Below are positions 35,255-47,302 of a stretch of 64,000 nt of DNA, in pieces (position 1 is the first letter of the stretch; each line of letters begins with the position of its first letter). The notes beneath the pieces are model-generated. The model did not search any database, was not told the origin of the DNA, and worked only from the letters and a program-made list of their open reading frames with translations. This DNA is from Anisodus tanguticus (lineage: Eukaryota; Streptophyta; Magnoliopsida; Solanales; Solanaceae): assembly GCA_034509755.1 (NCBI GenBank), contig CM067549.1:29656001-29720000 (forward strand), written 5' to 3'. Both the position numbers and the translations under genes were made by a program.

Positions 35255-36395
35255 ATGGACCATGTTAATGCTAATGGAGTTTCAACTGAAGGATTACAAA
35301 ATGGTTCACAGCCCACGACTGGTGCAGGATCAAGTTCTGGACAGATTGTTATAGATCATAACCACCATCTCTATCTTCAAGCTTCTTATGCAAGTGGTTT
35401 TTCTCTCATTTCACTTCAACTCACTGGTTCTGAAAATTATGTTGTGTTGAGTAAGTCCATGAGAATTGCTTTACTAGGGAGAAACAAACTTGGATTTGTA
35501 AATGGAAACTGTAAGAAAGAAAGTTTGAAGAGGGGTTGTGGGAACAATGGGATAGAGTAAATGCTATTGTACAATCTTGGTTGATGAACACTGTTTCTTG
35601 TAATCTTCTTGGTGGAATGTTGTATGCTGATTCTGCTTATGAAGTTTGGGAGGACTTGAGAGAAAGGTCTGATAAAAGTTGATGGTTCAAGAACCTACAA
35701 CTTACACAGAGAAATAGCTACATTGTCTCAAGGAAACTCTAGTGTAGCAAAATATTTCACTAGACTTAAGACTTTGTGGGTTGAGTTTCAAGCACTTGTG
35801 CCACCTTCTAGTTGTGGTTGTCCAAAATCAAATGATTTTGTTGATTATCCACAAAGTCAAAAGTCATATAAATCCTAATGGGATTGAATGAGAACTACAT
35901 GTAAGCAAGAAGCCAAATCTTGTTAATGTCTCCACTACCTTCTGTGAACAAGGCCTATGCTATGATCACTAGTCATGAAAACCAAAAATTCGTGTCATCA
36001 AGATCTGCAAGTCTTTTAGGTGTTATACCTAGTACTGGAGGTAATAATGCTAGTTCAAGTCATGATCCTGCAACTATGTACTCAAATGCAAGTTCTCAAA
36101 AAATCAAGAAGAACTATAACTTGTATTATGAAGTATGTAGTTGAGAGGTCATACCAAAGAGTTTTGCTACAAAGTGGTTGGATATCCACCTAGTTTCAAA
36201 TCCAAAAGGAAACAACATGCATCTTACAATGTGTATGCTAAGGTAAATATTCAGAGTTATGGGATGAGTTCAAGTTCAGGAGCTGAAATAAATACAAGTC
36301 AAGAAAAGGTTGAAGGAGCACCTGTGTTTTCAACAGGGCAATATGAGCACGTAGTACAACTGTTGAATGCAAACTTGAGTCAGACTCAGAGCTAA
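35255..36395 (+). pseudogene. Gag of the copia element
   Basis: It starts at the ATG at 35255. LTGSENYVVLSKSMRIALLG then RNKLGFVNG is the copia gag-polypeptide N-terminal domain. After a frameshift near 35520 it continues as AIVQSWLMNTVSCNLLGGML, YADSAYEVWEDLRERS, NLHREIATLSQGNSSVAKYF and VPPSSCGCPKSN. The zinc knuckle is legible as YYEVCS then RGHTKEFCYKVVGYPPSFKS; the first Cys of CCHC has become Tyr. Frameshifts and stops make it non-functional. Confidence 0.8.
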
Positions 36396-36429
36396 CCACA
36401 TTCCGCTGCTTCTGCAAAGGCAGTATCTG

Positions 36430-37760
36430 CAAATGCAACAAGTATCACTAGTTATAAAGCTCCCAAAAAAGTACATCTTTCTAATGGAGATGTGTCACGT
36501 GTTACTCACGTTGATTCTCGTGTTATATCTAAGAGAAGCACTTTAAAGGATGTTTTTGTATTACCTCAATTTAAGTATAACTTGATGTTTATGTCAAAAT
36601 TGACTCGGGAGTTATGCCGTTCTGCAACCTTCGACCATGATTTCTGTCTATTTTAAGATTTTTGCAATGGGATGGTGAAGGAGATTGGTAGATTACATGA
36701 TGGTTTATACATATTGCTGAATAAAACAACAGCAAAAATTGCTAAGGATCAATTAGAACTAAGTTTGACAGCTAAAGAAGCTACCTCAATTAATGAAGAA
36801 GAAACTAGTTTGTGGCACATGAGATGTGGACATACTTTTAGTAGAGTTTAAAATAAATTGATAAATGCTCCATCAGATAGTATAGTAAATACAGTGAAAA
36901 ATGTAGTGTGTCCTTGTGCAAAGCAATGTAGATTATCTTTTCCTACTAGTTGTATTAAGAGTGTAGACAGTTTTGATTTGATTCATATGTATGTATGGGG
37001 TCCTTACAAGGTACATACATATGATGGAGACAAGTATTTTTTGACTATAGTAGATGTTTTACAACAATGACTTGGATTTACTTGCTTAAAATGAAGTCTG
37101 ATGTATGTGTTGTTTTACAGTATTTCCTAAAATTTGTCAAAATTCAATTTCATAAAACTGTCAAGACTGTTAGAACTGATAATAGTTTAGAATTTGTAAA
37201 TGAAATATGTAGTAGTTTGTTTCTTAATCTAGGTATTTGTCCATCAAAGATCTTGTGCCTACACACCACAGGAAAATGGTGTGACTGAAAGAAAATATAG
37301 ACACATCTTAGAAATTACTAGAACAGTTAGATTCCAAGATATATACCTCTAAAATTTTGGGGTTTATGTGTTCAAGCAACTGTCTATGTCATAAATAAAT
37401 TACCTACTGAAGTGATTGGCATGACACCATATGAGAAACCTTATCATAAAAAACCTTTTATATCTCATCTTAGAGTGTTAGGCTATTTGTGTTATGCTAA
37501 GGATTTAACTATCATTGATAAAATGCAGTCAAGGGAAAGAACATGTGTTATAATGGGTTACTCAGAGGTCCAAAAGGGATACATTCTATATGATATGAAT
37601 AATAAAGTTTTTTTTGTTAATAGGGATATAAGCTTTAGAGAAACTGAGTTTTATTTCAAATGGAAAACACCAGATACACCTATTTTTCTACATCATATGT
37701 GCCATGACATGCTTGAGCCTAGCATAAATCAAAATATTGGTACGGTGTCATCTTAGAACA
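36430..37760 (+). pseudogene. Protease tail, pre-integrase and integrase of the copia element
   Basis: It opens with the protease-to-integrase region (VHLSNGDVSRVTHVDSR, LKDVFVLPQFKYNLMFMSKL). The HHCC domain is LWHMRCGHTFSRV then CPCAKQCRLSFP. The core begins FDLIHMYVWGPYKVHTYDGD, where the family's first catalytic Asp (HMDVWGPY) is Tyr. The next landmarks are TVRTDNSLEFVNE and TPQENGVTERKYRHILEITR, and the C-terminal part is HKKPFISHLRVLGYLCYAK (37412-37756). Stops and frameshifts are frequent between 36650 and 37420. Confidence 0.8.
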
Positions 37761-38005
37761 ACAACGTATCTACTTCTACTGATATATCTCCTTCTACTAA
37801 TAGAGAAACTAATAATCGGCATAACTCATACTCAGAAAATTTACCAATTCCTGATATTACCAATACACAAGAAGTTTCAACTTCTACCTCTATTCCTGAG
37901 CCTATAGTACCTACTATCACTTCTGATGAAAATTACACAACTCAAAAACAAAATCCATCCATTCAAACCAGAAAATCAAAAAGAGCTAAGCAGCCTCCAA
38001 TTTGG

Positions 38006-39720
38006 ATGAAAGACTTCATTACACCAACAACTATCAATGCACACTATTCTATATCAAACTACATTTATTATGATACTATTACACCAAAATATCAAGCCTT
38101 TCTTACACCTTTCTCAAATGTTACTGAACCAAAGAACTACACCGAGGCTTCTAAGGATCCTAGATGGGTGGAGGCCATGAAGACAGATATTACTGCTTTA
38201 CAAGATAATCACACTTGGGATATTGTATGTCTTCTAGAAGGAAAGACTTCAATAGGTTGTAAGTGGATCTATAAAATCAAGTATAAAGCATCAGGTGACA
38301 TAGAGAGGCTAAAAGCAAGGCTAGTTGCTAAGGGATATAGCAAAAAAAGGTATAGATTATCAAAAGACTTTATTTCCTGTGGTTAAAATGGTCACAGTCA
38401 GGTCAATTCTATCATAAGCAGCTACTAGACACTGGAGTATACATCAGATGGATGTGTACAATGCCTTTTTACAAGGTGATTTATATGATGAGATATATGT
38501 GGACCTTCCATAAGGATTAATAGTCAAGGGGAACATAGACATGTATGCATGATAATTAAATCCTTGTATGGTCTCAAACAAGCACCAAAACAATGGAACT
38601 TTAGACTTACATAAGCCTTACTTCAATTACAGTTCGCATAGAGTCAGTTTGACAATTCTTTGTTTATAAAGCAGACTGGGAAAGGAATGGTGTTGGTAGA
38701 TGATATGTTGATCACTAGAGATCATCTGGAACAGATAGAGAAAACTAAATAAGCACTGGAACAAGTATTTAAGGTGAAGGATTTGGGAGAGTTAAAATAT
38801 TTTTTAGGAATTTAGTTCGCAATGTCAAGTAAAGGGATATTGATGCATCAAAGAAAGTATGCTTTGGAACTAATATCCAAACATGGATTATCTGCACCCA
38901 AACCTTTTAATACTCCTATTGATTGCAGTGTAAAGTTAACTACAAAATAATATGATGATCACAAATTCAAAAAATAGTCTACAAGTACTACAAGAAATGA
39001 ACAGCTATGGGAAAAACAATATACAAGCATTGAAAGGGGTGAGGTTCTTCAAGAAATTAGTTTATATCAGAGACTAATAGGAAAGTTACTATGTCTCACA
39101 ATCACCAGACCAGATATAGCCTATAGTGTGCAGACCCTTAGCCAATATCTACTACAACTAAAGAAGTCTCACTATGATGTTGCACTAAGAGTTGTTAAAT
39201 ATGTCAAGAGCCAGCCAGGACAAGGGATACTATTGTCCAGCAATTCACAAGAAACAATAACAATATACTGTGATGCTGATTGGGCTACATGCCCTCACAC
39301 AAGAAAGTCAATGACTAGGTACTTGGTTAAACTTGAAGACTCTCTACTCTTATGGAAGTCAAAAAAACAATCTACTATTTATAAAAATTCTGCAGAGTCT
39401 GAGTACAAGAGTTTAGCAGGAACAATTGCTGAATTAACATGGATTCTTGGTCTGCTAAAAGAAATTGGTGTCAAAGTTAGTCTGCACTGTGTATTCAGAT
39501 AGCAAATCTACTATGTAAATTACTGTTAATCTAGTCTTCCATGAAATGACCAAATATTGAAATAGATCTTCATTTTATTAGGGAGAAAATCTTACAAGGG
39601 CAGGTAAAGACTAAATACATAAGCACTTCAAACCAACCAATTGATATATTGACTAAGGGGCTGAACAGACTACAACATCATTATCTGTGTACTAAGATAA
39701 GACTAATTAACATATTCTCA
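38006..39720 (+). pseudogene. Reverse transcriptase and RNase H of the copia element
   Basis: The RT start is well kept: RWVEAMKTDITALQDNHTWD, KWIYKIKYKASGDIERLKAR, LVAKGYS. After a frameshift come IIKSLYGLKQAPKQWN, then VLVDDMLITRDH (the catalytic VDDM pair kept, although residues before it seem deleted), LGELKYFLGI and LYQRLIGKLLCLTITRPDIA. RNase H is the open frame 39128-39502, with IYCDADWATCPHTRKSMTRY and NSAESEYKSLAGTIAELTWI, followed by the pol tail to about 39720. At least six stops or shifts are seen. Confidence 0.85.
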
Positions 39721-39736
39721 GTTTCTACTAGTCCTA

Positions 39737-39749
39737 GCTTGAGGGGGAA
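39737..39749 (+). promoter_or_regulatory. Polypurine tract of the copia element
   Basis: GCTTGAGGGGGAA lies directly before the 3' LTR, the standard copia context (CTTGAGGGGGA). Confidence 0.9.
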
Positions 39750-40101
39750 CGTTGAACAAAATGATGATGCCAGATTGAAGAAGAGCAGTTGATATACTAT
39801 CGAAAGTTAGTTAGGATTAACTTTCAAAAGTTAGTTAAGTTAGTTAGAGCTGACACACAGTTAGTTATGAAATAGTTGGTTACTAAACTGTTAGTAGTCG
39901 ATTAGAGAATGAAGTTATGATTAAGCTTCTAAGATTTATGTATATATAGTTCAATAAACATTGTAAATGTCAACACATCTCATTATACAATTCAATGAAT
40001 AAAGATTGAAAACCTTCTCTCAAAAACTACCTTCTTCTCTTCCTCTTATGTTCTTTATTTCTGTACATTTCTTTGCCTAATATCGATCACAAACTTGTTC
40101 A
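39750..40101 (+). repeat. 3' LTR of the copia element (352 bp)
   Basis: It starts CGTTGAACAAAATGATGAT (the first T of the TG end has become C) and ends ACTTGTTCA. Contains TATGTATATATAGTTC near 39940-39955, the probable TATA box. It is uninterrupted, so it shows the structure of the split 5' copy. Confidence 0.9.
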
Positions 40102-40429
40102 AGGCGCCAATTTCTATTTCTATGGATACATATGGCGAACTACAATTACAAAATATTTATCTAAATGTCCATTAACTAGGTTCTATTTTGTTCTGTTGTT
40201 TCTCAATGATTGAACCTGAGCCTTAAATTGTTGCAATATTGCCTTAAATTTATCTGATAAAGTTTATATATTTTTATTCTAATTTTTTCTACTTTGTGTT
40301 TTGTAAAGGTGGTAGATGGATCATATTATATCTATCTTGGTTATTCACTCAGTTCCATGCTAGTTTCCACCATTAGAGATGGAGTATTTTATGTGATAAA
40401 ATTCGTTTCGTACAGCTGGATGAATTATA
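40102..40429. other. Spacer between the copia and chromodomain gypsy elements
   Basis: No gene was recognised. The 65-codon frame starting at 40294 runs into the next LTR and has no family features. Confidence 0.5.
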
Positions 40430-41269
40430 TGTCATGGGTGGCTTTCCAGCCATGCCCCACGACCCCTCAGTCGTGCCCCATGGCGCTCTAGAAAGCCTCA
40501 TAGCAGCAAGCATCATGGACGACCTCGTAGTCTTGGCCACGCCAAGTGACAAGTGAACATGTGCCTATGTCACCCCATCGATGACCCTCGCTAGCATCCC
40601 TAATCAGGTTGTGTGCCTACACCAGTGCCTCCCCTAATAGTGCCGCCCGTGCCAAGCGGCCAGCGCCCGTGCACCAATACCAACGCCCGTGTGCCAGTGC
40701 TAGTGCTCGTGTGCCAGTGCCAGCATCTGAGTGCCCAACACTTGTGCCATTCTCTCAGTGTCGCGTCAGTGTCTCGCATAGACCATGATGCTGAAGACAA
40801 GGGTGTGGCCCCTCAAAGTTCCACCAATGGCCATGCTCTTACTTTGTAATAAGTTATGCCCTTTTTGATGTAAATATAGAATAGGTTTACTTTCTGTATT
40901 TCTATTATGTTTTTCTAGCTTAGTTATGTCTAGTCTTGTTGCTTGCCTTTTTATTTTGGGAACATATATAAGGGGGATCAAGCAATCAAACTTTCAAGCA
41001 AACAATCAATTCTCGGTTCTGGTGTCTTTCACCCCGACACCCTTTTCTTTCGTTGTAATAATTTTCATTAATGCAATCAAGCTTTATTTCATTCTCAATT
41101 CTCTTTTATGTTCTCTCAATTGTTTTTGTCATTAGGTTTCCGATACGATACTGCTAGTTTTGTCTAGTGTATGAAAGGGACCCCAGTTGGCAGATAGTAA
41201 CTACATTGACATTGGTTTCTTAGCCTTACATCGTCCTTCCAAAGAATCTTAGGAAAGCGTCGCGTAACA
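40430..41269 (+). repeat. 5' LTR of the chromodomain gypsy element (840 bp)
   Basis: TGTCATGGG to GCGTAACA. TATA box ACATATATAAGGGG at about 40962-40976. A stretch of imperfect GTGCCAGTGC / GTGCCAGTGCTAGTGC repeats (about 40620-40735) is longer and more repetitive than in the 3' LTR. Confidence 0.9.
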
Positions 41270-41271
41270 GT

Positions 41272-41283
41272 TGGTATCAGAGC
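41272..41283 (+). promoter_or_regulatory. Primer binding site (initiator tRNA-Met)
   Basis: TGGTATCAGAGC lies two bases after the LTR end; exact family match. Confidence 0.95.
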
Positions 41284-41320
41284 TTAGGCTCGACATCAAG
41301 CGAATGAACATATTTCTACC

Positions 41321-42455
41321 ATGGTGACCCATAGTGACCGCATTGTGGCTATAGAAGCCACGGTTGACGGACTATGGCCCATTGAAACTACCAACCTAGT
41401 ACAAAGGTTGGATGACCTGGATCGCAGGATGCGACAGCCTAAGCAGGACATCGTAAAAATCACTAGCGATTCCAACAGGGATTTCCAGATAAACGCCACT
41501 CGGTGGACCAAAGATTTAGCCCTCAGGGCACAAGAGACGGAAAGGGTGACTGCCAGGCAACAAACATCAACAAATTGACTAATCAGCTCAATGTTGTCAA
41601 TGATGTACTACAAGGCCTACTCCAATGAGGTGGTAACCCCATTGGGGAGAACATTGCCCTTGTGACTCAAAAACTAAAAACCCCTGAGCCAAAGCCCTAC
41701 CTTAGGGCCCAAAATTCCAAAGAAATAAAGAACATCATCTTCGACGTCGTACAATACTTTGAGGTTGTGGGCAAGTTAGAAGAGGAAAAGAAGATAGCAA
41801 CTTCTGCCATGAATCTTCATAATGATTCTAAACTATGGTGGTGGGTAAAATACAAAGCCATCAGGACTGGTGAGGATGCTCTTAAAACGTGGGATAAACT
41901 GAAAGCAGCCATACGCCTATAGTTCTTCCCTAAAAATGACTAGTATAATACAAGAAGAAAGCTTCTGGAACTCTGCCAGACCAAGTCGGTTTGTGACTAC
42001 GTGTGTAAATTCTCTGCACTCATGCTAACTATATGGGATATGGGAAACAAAGACAAACTTTTCACTTTCATGGAAGGCTTGAAACCTTATACCCGTATGG
42101 AGCTACAAAGACCGAGGGTGGATACTTTACCAAAGGCCATACAAGCAGCAAAATATCTTGGGGACTACCAAATAGAAACTCGAAAGGAAAAACCGCAACC
42201 TCCTGCATGAGGAGGATACAAGAGGGGCCAACCTAATAGTGGTGGTCCTAGCAGAAGTGGGGGAGATCAGAGTGCCACTAAGTCCAAGTCTCCTTTCTCA
42301 GGTAGTAACAGTGCTACATCTAACAACAATGAGTGCCCATAGGCACAAATGAATGCCCATCAGACTCTTGATGATGGGACGGATGACGACAAAGATGATG
42401 ATGATCAGACAGAACCTATAGGTGTCTTTGACACACTTATTTGTTCTTTTTTAGG
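41321..42455 (+). pseudogene. Gag of the chromodomain gypsy element
   Basis: The ATG at 41321 opens MVTHSDRIVAIEATVDGLWP, then a helical region. The capsid-like part is YFEVVGKLEEEKKIATSAMN, then LKTWDKLKAAIRL, DYVCKFSALMLTIWDMGNKD, FMEGLKPYTRMELQ and LPKAIQAAKYLGDYQ. A Gly/Ser-rich basic tail and an Asp-rich segment (GTDDDKDDDDQTEP) follow. No complete CCHC knuckle was found (only NNECP). Two frameshifts and several stops break it. Confidence 0.75.
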
Positions 42456-42457
42456 CA

Positions 42458-42840
42458 TTGGAAATAAAGAGTGTTGATATCCACAAAAAGAAGGACCCAT
42501 ACCCATCCTCTAAGAAGAGAAAGACAAAGGCGGATGAGGGGTCTCCTCTTAACTCAAGGAAGAAACTGATATTCGTCGACTTGAGGGTAAATGGAAAGCC
42601 TATCAGGGTAACGATAGATATGTGTACTACTCACAACTACATTGCCTCAACTGAGGTGGAGCGCATTGGGGTTGTTGTTGGTTATGGTAGAGGTCGTGTA
42701 AAGGCAATTAACTCACCGCCCCAACAAATGGGTGGAATAGCTAGATGAGTAGCGGTGAAGATGGGTCCTTATGAAGGAAAATTCAACTTATGCGTGGGAT
42801 CATCGATGACTTCGAACTAATAGTTGGGTTGTAATTCATG
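42458..42840 (+). pseudogene. Protease of the chromodomain gypsy element
   Basis: LIFVDLRVNGKPIRVTIDMC then TTHNYIASTEVERIG corresponds to the family's DTGATHNF active-site turn; the Asp remains but TGA is MCT, so the turn is changed. GRVKAINSPPQQMGGIAR and a worn VGPYEGKFNL continue after it. Confidence 0.75.
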
Positions 42841-43059
42841 AGATAAACCAACATTATTATGATACCATATGCAGATGTGCTACTGATGATGGTAGTAAAT
42901 GGGGCCAAACCCTATATTATCCCATGCACAACCATAAAGATGGCCACAGGAAACATCTCGGCCTTATAGCTAAAAAAAGGAGTCAAAAAGCAGGAACCTA
43001 TATTCTTGGCTACCCTTTGTATTGAAGATATTGAACGCTCTTTGGGTCCTATTCCCACG

Positions 43060-43765
43060 CATGTGAAGGAGCTCATGAAGGAATTTGAAAACGTCATGCC
43101 ACAGGACGTGCTAGTGCGACTCTCGCCTGTACCATGAAATTAAATTAGTGCCTGGCGCAAAGCCACCTGCTCGGGAACCATATAGAATGTCACAACCCAA
43201 AATTGCCAAGCTTCATATATAGTTGACGGATATGCTAGACATGGGGATCATTGTACCCTCCAAGTCCCCATATGGGTCCCCCGTGCTATTCTAAAATAAA
43301 CACGATGGTATCCTAAGGCTCTTTATGGACTATTTGGCCTTGAAAAAAATCACCGTCAAAAAACAAATATCCTATTCAGCGAATGGAGGACTTATTCGAC
43401 AAACTACGAGGTGCTACAGTGTTTACCAAAATAGACCTGAAGATATGTTATTGGTAGGTTTGGATTGTTGAAGGAAATGAACATAAAATGACATGTGTGA
43501 CAAGATATGGGTGATACAATTTTCTAGTCATGCCGTTCAGCTTGACTAATGCTCCGGCCATGTTTTGCATTTTGATGAACCAAGTCTTCTGGGAATATAT
43601 TGATGAATTCGTGGTGGTCTACCTGGATGACATTGTAGTATATAGCAAAATGCGAGAAGAACATGTGGGGCATCTGGGAAATGTCCTAGCCCAGCTGTGG
43701 GAGCACCAATTGTATGTCAAGATATCTAAGTGCTCTTTTGCTCAAAAATAGATTGACTTCCTCGG
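43060..43765 (+). pseudogene. Reverse transcriptase of the chromodomain gypsy element
   Basis: The first half is fragmented across frames (RLSPVP, PPAREPYRM-like, MPIQRMEDL-like). The palm is intact in one frame: MPFSLTNAPAMFCILMNQVF, then EFVVVYLDDIVVYSKMREEH with the catalytic YLDD, and LYVKISKCSFAQK. One stop follows before IDFLGHVIEEG. Confidence 0.85.
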
Positions 43766-44468
43766 ACATGTTATCGAGGAAGGAAATCAAGATGGACCAG
43801 CAGAAAATACAAGTAGTCATACATTGGTCGTCGTCTAAGGATATCCACGCCCTGGGAGCGTTCCTTGGCCTGTGCAAATTTTATCATTGGTTCATAAAGA
43901 ATTACTCCCTAATTGTAATGCCATTGATAGAGCTTCTGAAGAAGGTCACGCCTTGGGACTTGTCTCTGAGGCGAATGGACATTTTACACACATTGAAAGC
44001 GGCTGTGTCTAGTAGCCCTGTCTTGGCCCTTCATGATTTGGACAAGCCATTCAAAGTACAAATGGATGCCTCTGACTATGTCCTCATCAGAGTTTTATTA
44101 CAAGAGGGGCACCCGATTGTGTACGAGAGCCGAAAGCTGAAGGACGCAGAGCGTCAATATGCCACACATGAGAAAGAACTATTGGCTATCATCCATTTTT
44201 TGCGTATTTGGAGGCACTGTCTACTGGGAACCCCTTCATAGTAAACATGGACAACATGACTGTCAGTCATTTCATGACCCAGCCAAAGCTGAACGGCAGA
44301 CAAACCAGATGGAAGGAACTCATAACTGAATTCCATTTCAACTTAGAGTATTGGAGTAGAAAGACCAACAAAGTGGCTAATGCCCTGAGTCGAAGGGCTG
44401 AGTTGGCATTAGTGTGCCTCATCGCCGCCTTAAGGGAAATTGAAGTGGCCACTAATATAAAATATTAG
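43766..44468 (+). pseudogene. RNase H of the chromodomain gypsy element
   Basis: After the thumb (IHALGAFLGLCKFYHWFIKN) comes PFKVQMDASDYVLIRVLLQE (first catalytic Asp kept), then HPIVYESRKLKDAERQYATH (Glu), ELLAIIHFLRIWRHCLLGTP. A frameshift gives NPFIVNMDNMTVSHFMTQPK and KTNKVANALSRRAEL, the end of the fold. Confidence 0.85.
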
Positions 44469-44479
44469 ATACAAGATTT

Positions 44480-45860
44480 ACTTACCAAAGATCATTCTAC
44501 ACAGTATTTGTTCGACCTGGTCAGGCAAGGCAAAACTCGCCAGTTCTTCATGGAAGACAGGTTCCTAAAAATGAAGGGAAACCAATTGTATGTTCCTAAC
44601 GGAGGAGATGTCTCATGGAATGCCATTATACACTATGGGTTGGCTATCCAAGAGAAGAGCGCACCATGGTGCTGTTGCGATGTGCTTATTATTAGCCCCA
44701 AATGGCAGATGGCATTGCTTAGTACGTGAAAAATTTCCTAACATGACAGAAAGATAAGTCCGACTGCTTAACACAAGCAGGACTTTTGGAGCCATTTCCT
44801 ATCCCGGAGAGTCCGTAGGAAAGCGTCTCACTGGATTTCATCACCGGCTTACCCAAGGTCAGAGATCTTACAACTATCTTGGTTATAGTATATCAGTTCT
44901 CTAAATATGTTATGTTTATAGACGCACCAAAGTATGTATCAGCTGAAGGCACAACTAAATTCTTCTTCGCACATGTGGTCACATATTGGGGCTTACCCAA
45001 GGATAACCTGAGTGATTGCAACTCTTGCTTCACTAGCAACCTTTGGGCTCAACTCTTTAAGTGCCTCAGGTCCAAGTCGAGCCTCAGCTCAAGCTTCCAC
45101 CTTCAATTCGATGGTCAAACGGAGTAGTTCAATGGCATGCTAGAAGAATATCTACACCATTTTTTCACTGGCTCGCAGAAGAATTTGGTTAAGCTTCTGG
45201 ATGTTGCTCAGTTGTGCTTCAATTCATAAAAGAGCTCTAACACAAACAGAAGCACTTTTGAAATTGCCACAAGACAACAACTACCTCTCTCATACAGTGT
45301 AAATGCCCCAAACTTGGGGAAGTCTTCTCAAGCTGCTAGTTTCTCGATAGAGTGGAAGAAGAATCTAGAGATAGTGCGGAGATATCTGGTGAAATCCCAA
45401 AACCGAATGAAGAAACATGATGATCAAAAATTTCGCTTTGTGGAATATCAAGTTGGGGATAAAGTGATGGTGAGAATCAAAAAGCGATACGTATTTGCAC
45501 GGGTGCATGACCCCCGTCTGATTTAGAAATACATTGGGCCCTTGATCATTAAGCGCCGGATTGGGAAAGTTGCATACCTGGTGGAAGATTTATCCAGTTT
45601 TTCACGTCAGTCTTCTCAAGCCCTTCTGGGAAGACAATGAAGATCCTTCACGTAGCCAGCTCACTATACCCAGTATTCGAGGCCCGCAATCATCTGGGAA
45701 AAGGCGTGTTGAAGATAGTCTCGATGATCGAGCTATCTATGCTTCAAGAAAAGACCATCAAGCGTTCTTGGAAAAGTGGCAAGGTTGTGATACAGAGGAG
45801 AATACGTAGGAGAGGGGAACCAACCTCAAAACCTATAAGAACCTGATTGATGAATACCTT
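44480..45860 (+). pseudogene. Integrase and C-terminal chromodomain of the chromodomain gypsy element
   Basis: The zinc-binding part is worn. The core shows VSLDFITGLPKVR, ILVIVYQFSKYVMFIDAPKY, then THVVTYWGLPKDNLSDCNSC-like and QFDGQTE. The C-terminal module shows QNRMKKHDDQKFRFVEYQVG, DKVMVRIKKRY and the PVFHVSLLKPF motif. The tail ASRKDHQAFLEKWQGC then EENTWERGTNL is a chromodomain, known in this clade to guide integration to modified histones. Many stops and shifts. Confidence 0.8.
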
Positions 45861-45889
45861 GCAAGTAAGGCGCCGAGGACGTTGCCAAC

Positions 45890-45904
45890 TCAGATGGGGG
45901 AAAA
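45890..45904 (+). promoter_or_regulatory. Polypurine tract of the chromodomain gypsy element
   Basis: CTCAGATGGGGGAAAA ends at the TGTCATGGG start of the 3' LTR. Confidence 0.85.
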
Positions 45905-46710
45905 TGTCATGGGCGGCTTTTCAGGCATGCCCTATAAACCCTTGGTCAAACTTCATGGCGCTCTAGCAAGCCTCCTAACACCAAGCATAATGGACGGCCC
46001 CATGGTCTTAGTCGTACCAAGTGACAAGTGTGTCTATGCATATGTTGCCCCATCGATGACCCTCGCCAGCGTCCCTAATTAGGCCGCGCCCTAATACATG
46101 CCTACACTAGTGTCGCCTCTGACAATGCTGCCAATGCCAAGAGCCCATCGCCCGTGCATCCGTGCCAGCGATTGAGTGCCCAAAGCCTGTATGTTGCGCC
46201 CAGTGCCGCACCTAGTATCGCGCGTAGACCCTGATGCTAAAGACAAGGTTGCGGTCCCTCAAAGTGTCGCCAATGATCATGCTCTTATTTTGTAATAGTT
46301 TAGGCCCATTTTGATGTAAAAATAGAATAAGTTTACTTTCTGTATTTCCATTATGTTTTTCTAGCTTAGTTATGTCTAGTTCTGTTGCTTGCTTTTTTAT
46401 TTTAAGAACATATATAAGGGGATCAAGAAATCAAACTTTCAAGCAAACATTCAATTCTCTATTCTGGTGTCTCCCCCGACACCTTTTTCTTTCATTATAA
46501 TAACTTTCATTAATGCAATCAAGCTTTCTTTCATTCTCAATTCTCTTTTATGTCCTCTCAATTTTTTTGACATTGGTTTTTCCATACAACATTGACAGTC
46601 TCATCTAACGTACATAGGGGACCCTAGTTGGCTGATAGTAACTACACTGACATCAGTTGTTTAGCTCTACATCGCCCTTACAAGGAATCTCAGGAAGGCA
46701 CCGCGTAAGA
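45905..46710 (+). repeat. 3' LTR of the chromodomain gypsy element (806 bp)
   Basis: TGTCATGGGCGGC to CCGCGTAAGA; the expected terminal ACA has become AGA. TATA box ACATATATAAGGGG at about 46408-46421. Confidence 0.85.
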
Positions 46711-46932
46711 TACATTATGACACGTGGCAAAGAGAACGAGTCAGATCCAGCTCAGCCACAAGTGCCCCCGGAGGCTCTTGCGTTGTGCCGGAGACGTTAT
46801 AAGAACACTATTACACGACACTTTCTTAACATTTTTTTAAGCCATCATAAGTTTGGAAGGACCCCTTAACCTCCCCGGTTCATATTGATTCACTTGCGAT
46901 GCATTCTAATCATGAAAGTATGGGGTGTAACA
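46711..46932 (-). repeat. Possible LTR end of another element, inverted
   Basis: It ends GGGGTGTAACA at about 46932; reversed this is TGTTACACCCC, the same terminus as the LTRs at 2847 and 9706. The remainder does not match those LTRs by eye. It may be a truncated related LTR, and the chromodomain element may sit inside it. Confidence 0.35.
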
Positions 46933-47024
46933 TAAAGATAAAATAACTCTTCGAATTAATTAAAGTAATAACTTTTTGTCTCTCGATTGTCCAACTAATT
47001 ATTGTACTTTTTTTAGAAATAAAC

Positions 47025-47302
47025 TATTCCCTCTATTTCAAATTATCTGTCGTGTTTTTCTTTTACACACACTTTAAGAAAACATTAATTAGGAGGAGTT
47101 TTTGATTATTTTATCTTTATTTGTATCGTAAAATATAATCTTTCTTCATTAAATATTTACTCTATTGAGGTGTTTTTAGTCTTTAAGAACACTTATTATT
47201 AAGAATAAAATGAAAATAATAATAATATTATCTTTAATTTTTAAATGATAAATAATTTGAAATAACTATTCTTAAAAATAACAATAAATAATTTGAGACG
47301 GA
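47025..47302. mobile_element. Diverged Stowaway-like MITE (family of 12521-12793, inverted)
   Basis: TATTCCCTCTATTTCAAATT on the left and inverted AAATAATTTGAGACGGAG on the right. The inner AACATTAATTAGGAGGAG segment matches the reverse complement of the 12521-12793 copy. Confidence 0.75.

Larger units (their letters stand above)
33126..40101 (+). mobile_element. Near full-length Ty1/copia element with a nested solo LTR
   Basis: It runs from TGTTGAACAAAATGATGAT to the end of the 3' LTR, ACTTGTTCA. LTRs, initiator-Met primer site, gag, integrase, RT/RNase H and polypurine tract are present in the order gag-INT-RT-RH, which defines Ty1/copia. Removing the insert at 33224-34818 plus one TSD copy leaves about 5.4 kb, a usual copia length. 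Coding parts have stops and frameshifts throughout. The flanks AAAGG and AGGCG do not form a clean duplication, so flanks or ends have mutated. Confidence 0.85.
40430..46710 (+). mobile_element. Chromodomain-bearing Ty3/gypsy element (Galadriel-like), both LTRs present
   Basis: LTRs at 40430-41269 and 45905-46710 share TGTCATGGG(T/C)GGC, ATGGCGCTCTAG(A/C)AAGCCTC and CCATCGATGACCCTCGC. Order is primer site, gag, protease, RT, RNase H, integrase, chromodomain, polypurine tract. Length is 6.28 kb. The protease-flanking sequence and chromodomain resemble the Galadriel branch of chromoviruses; that assignment is from memory of the family. All domains carry stops. Flanks (TTATA / TACAT) do not give a clear target duplication. 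Confidence 0.85.
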
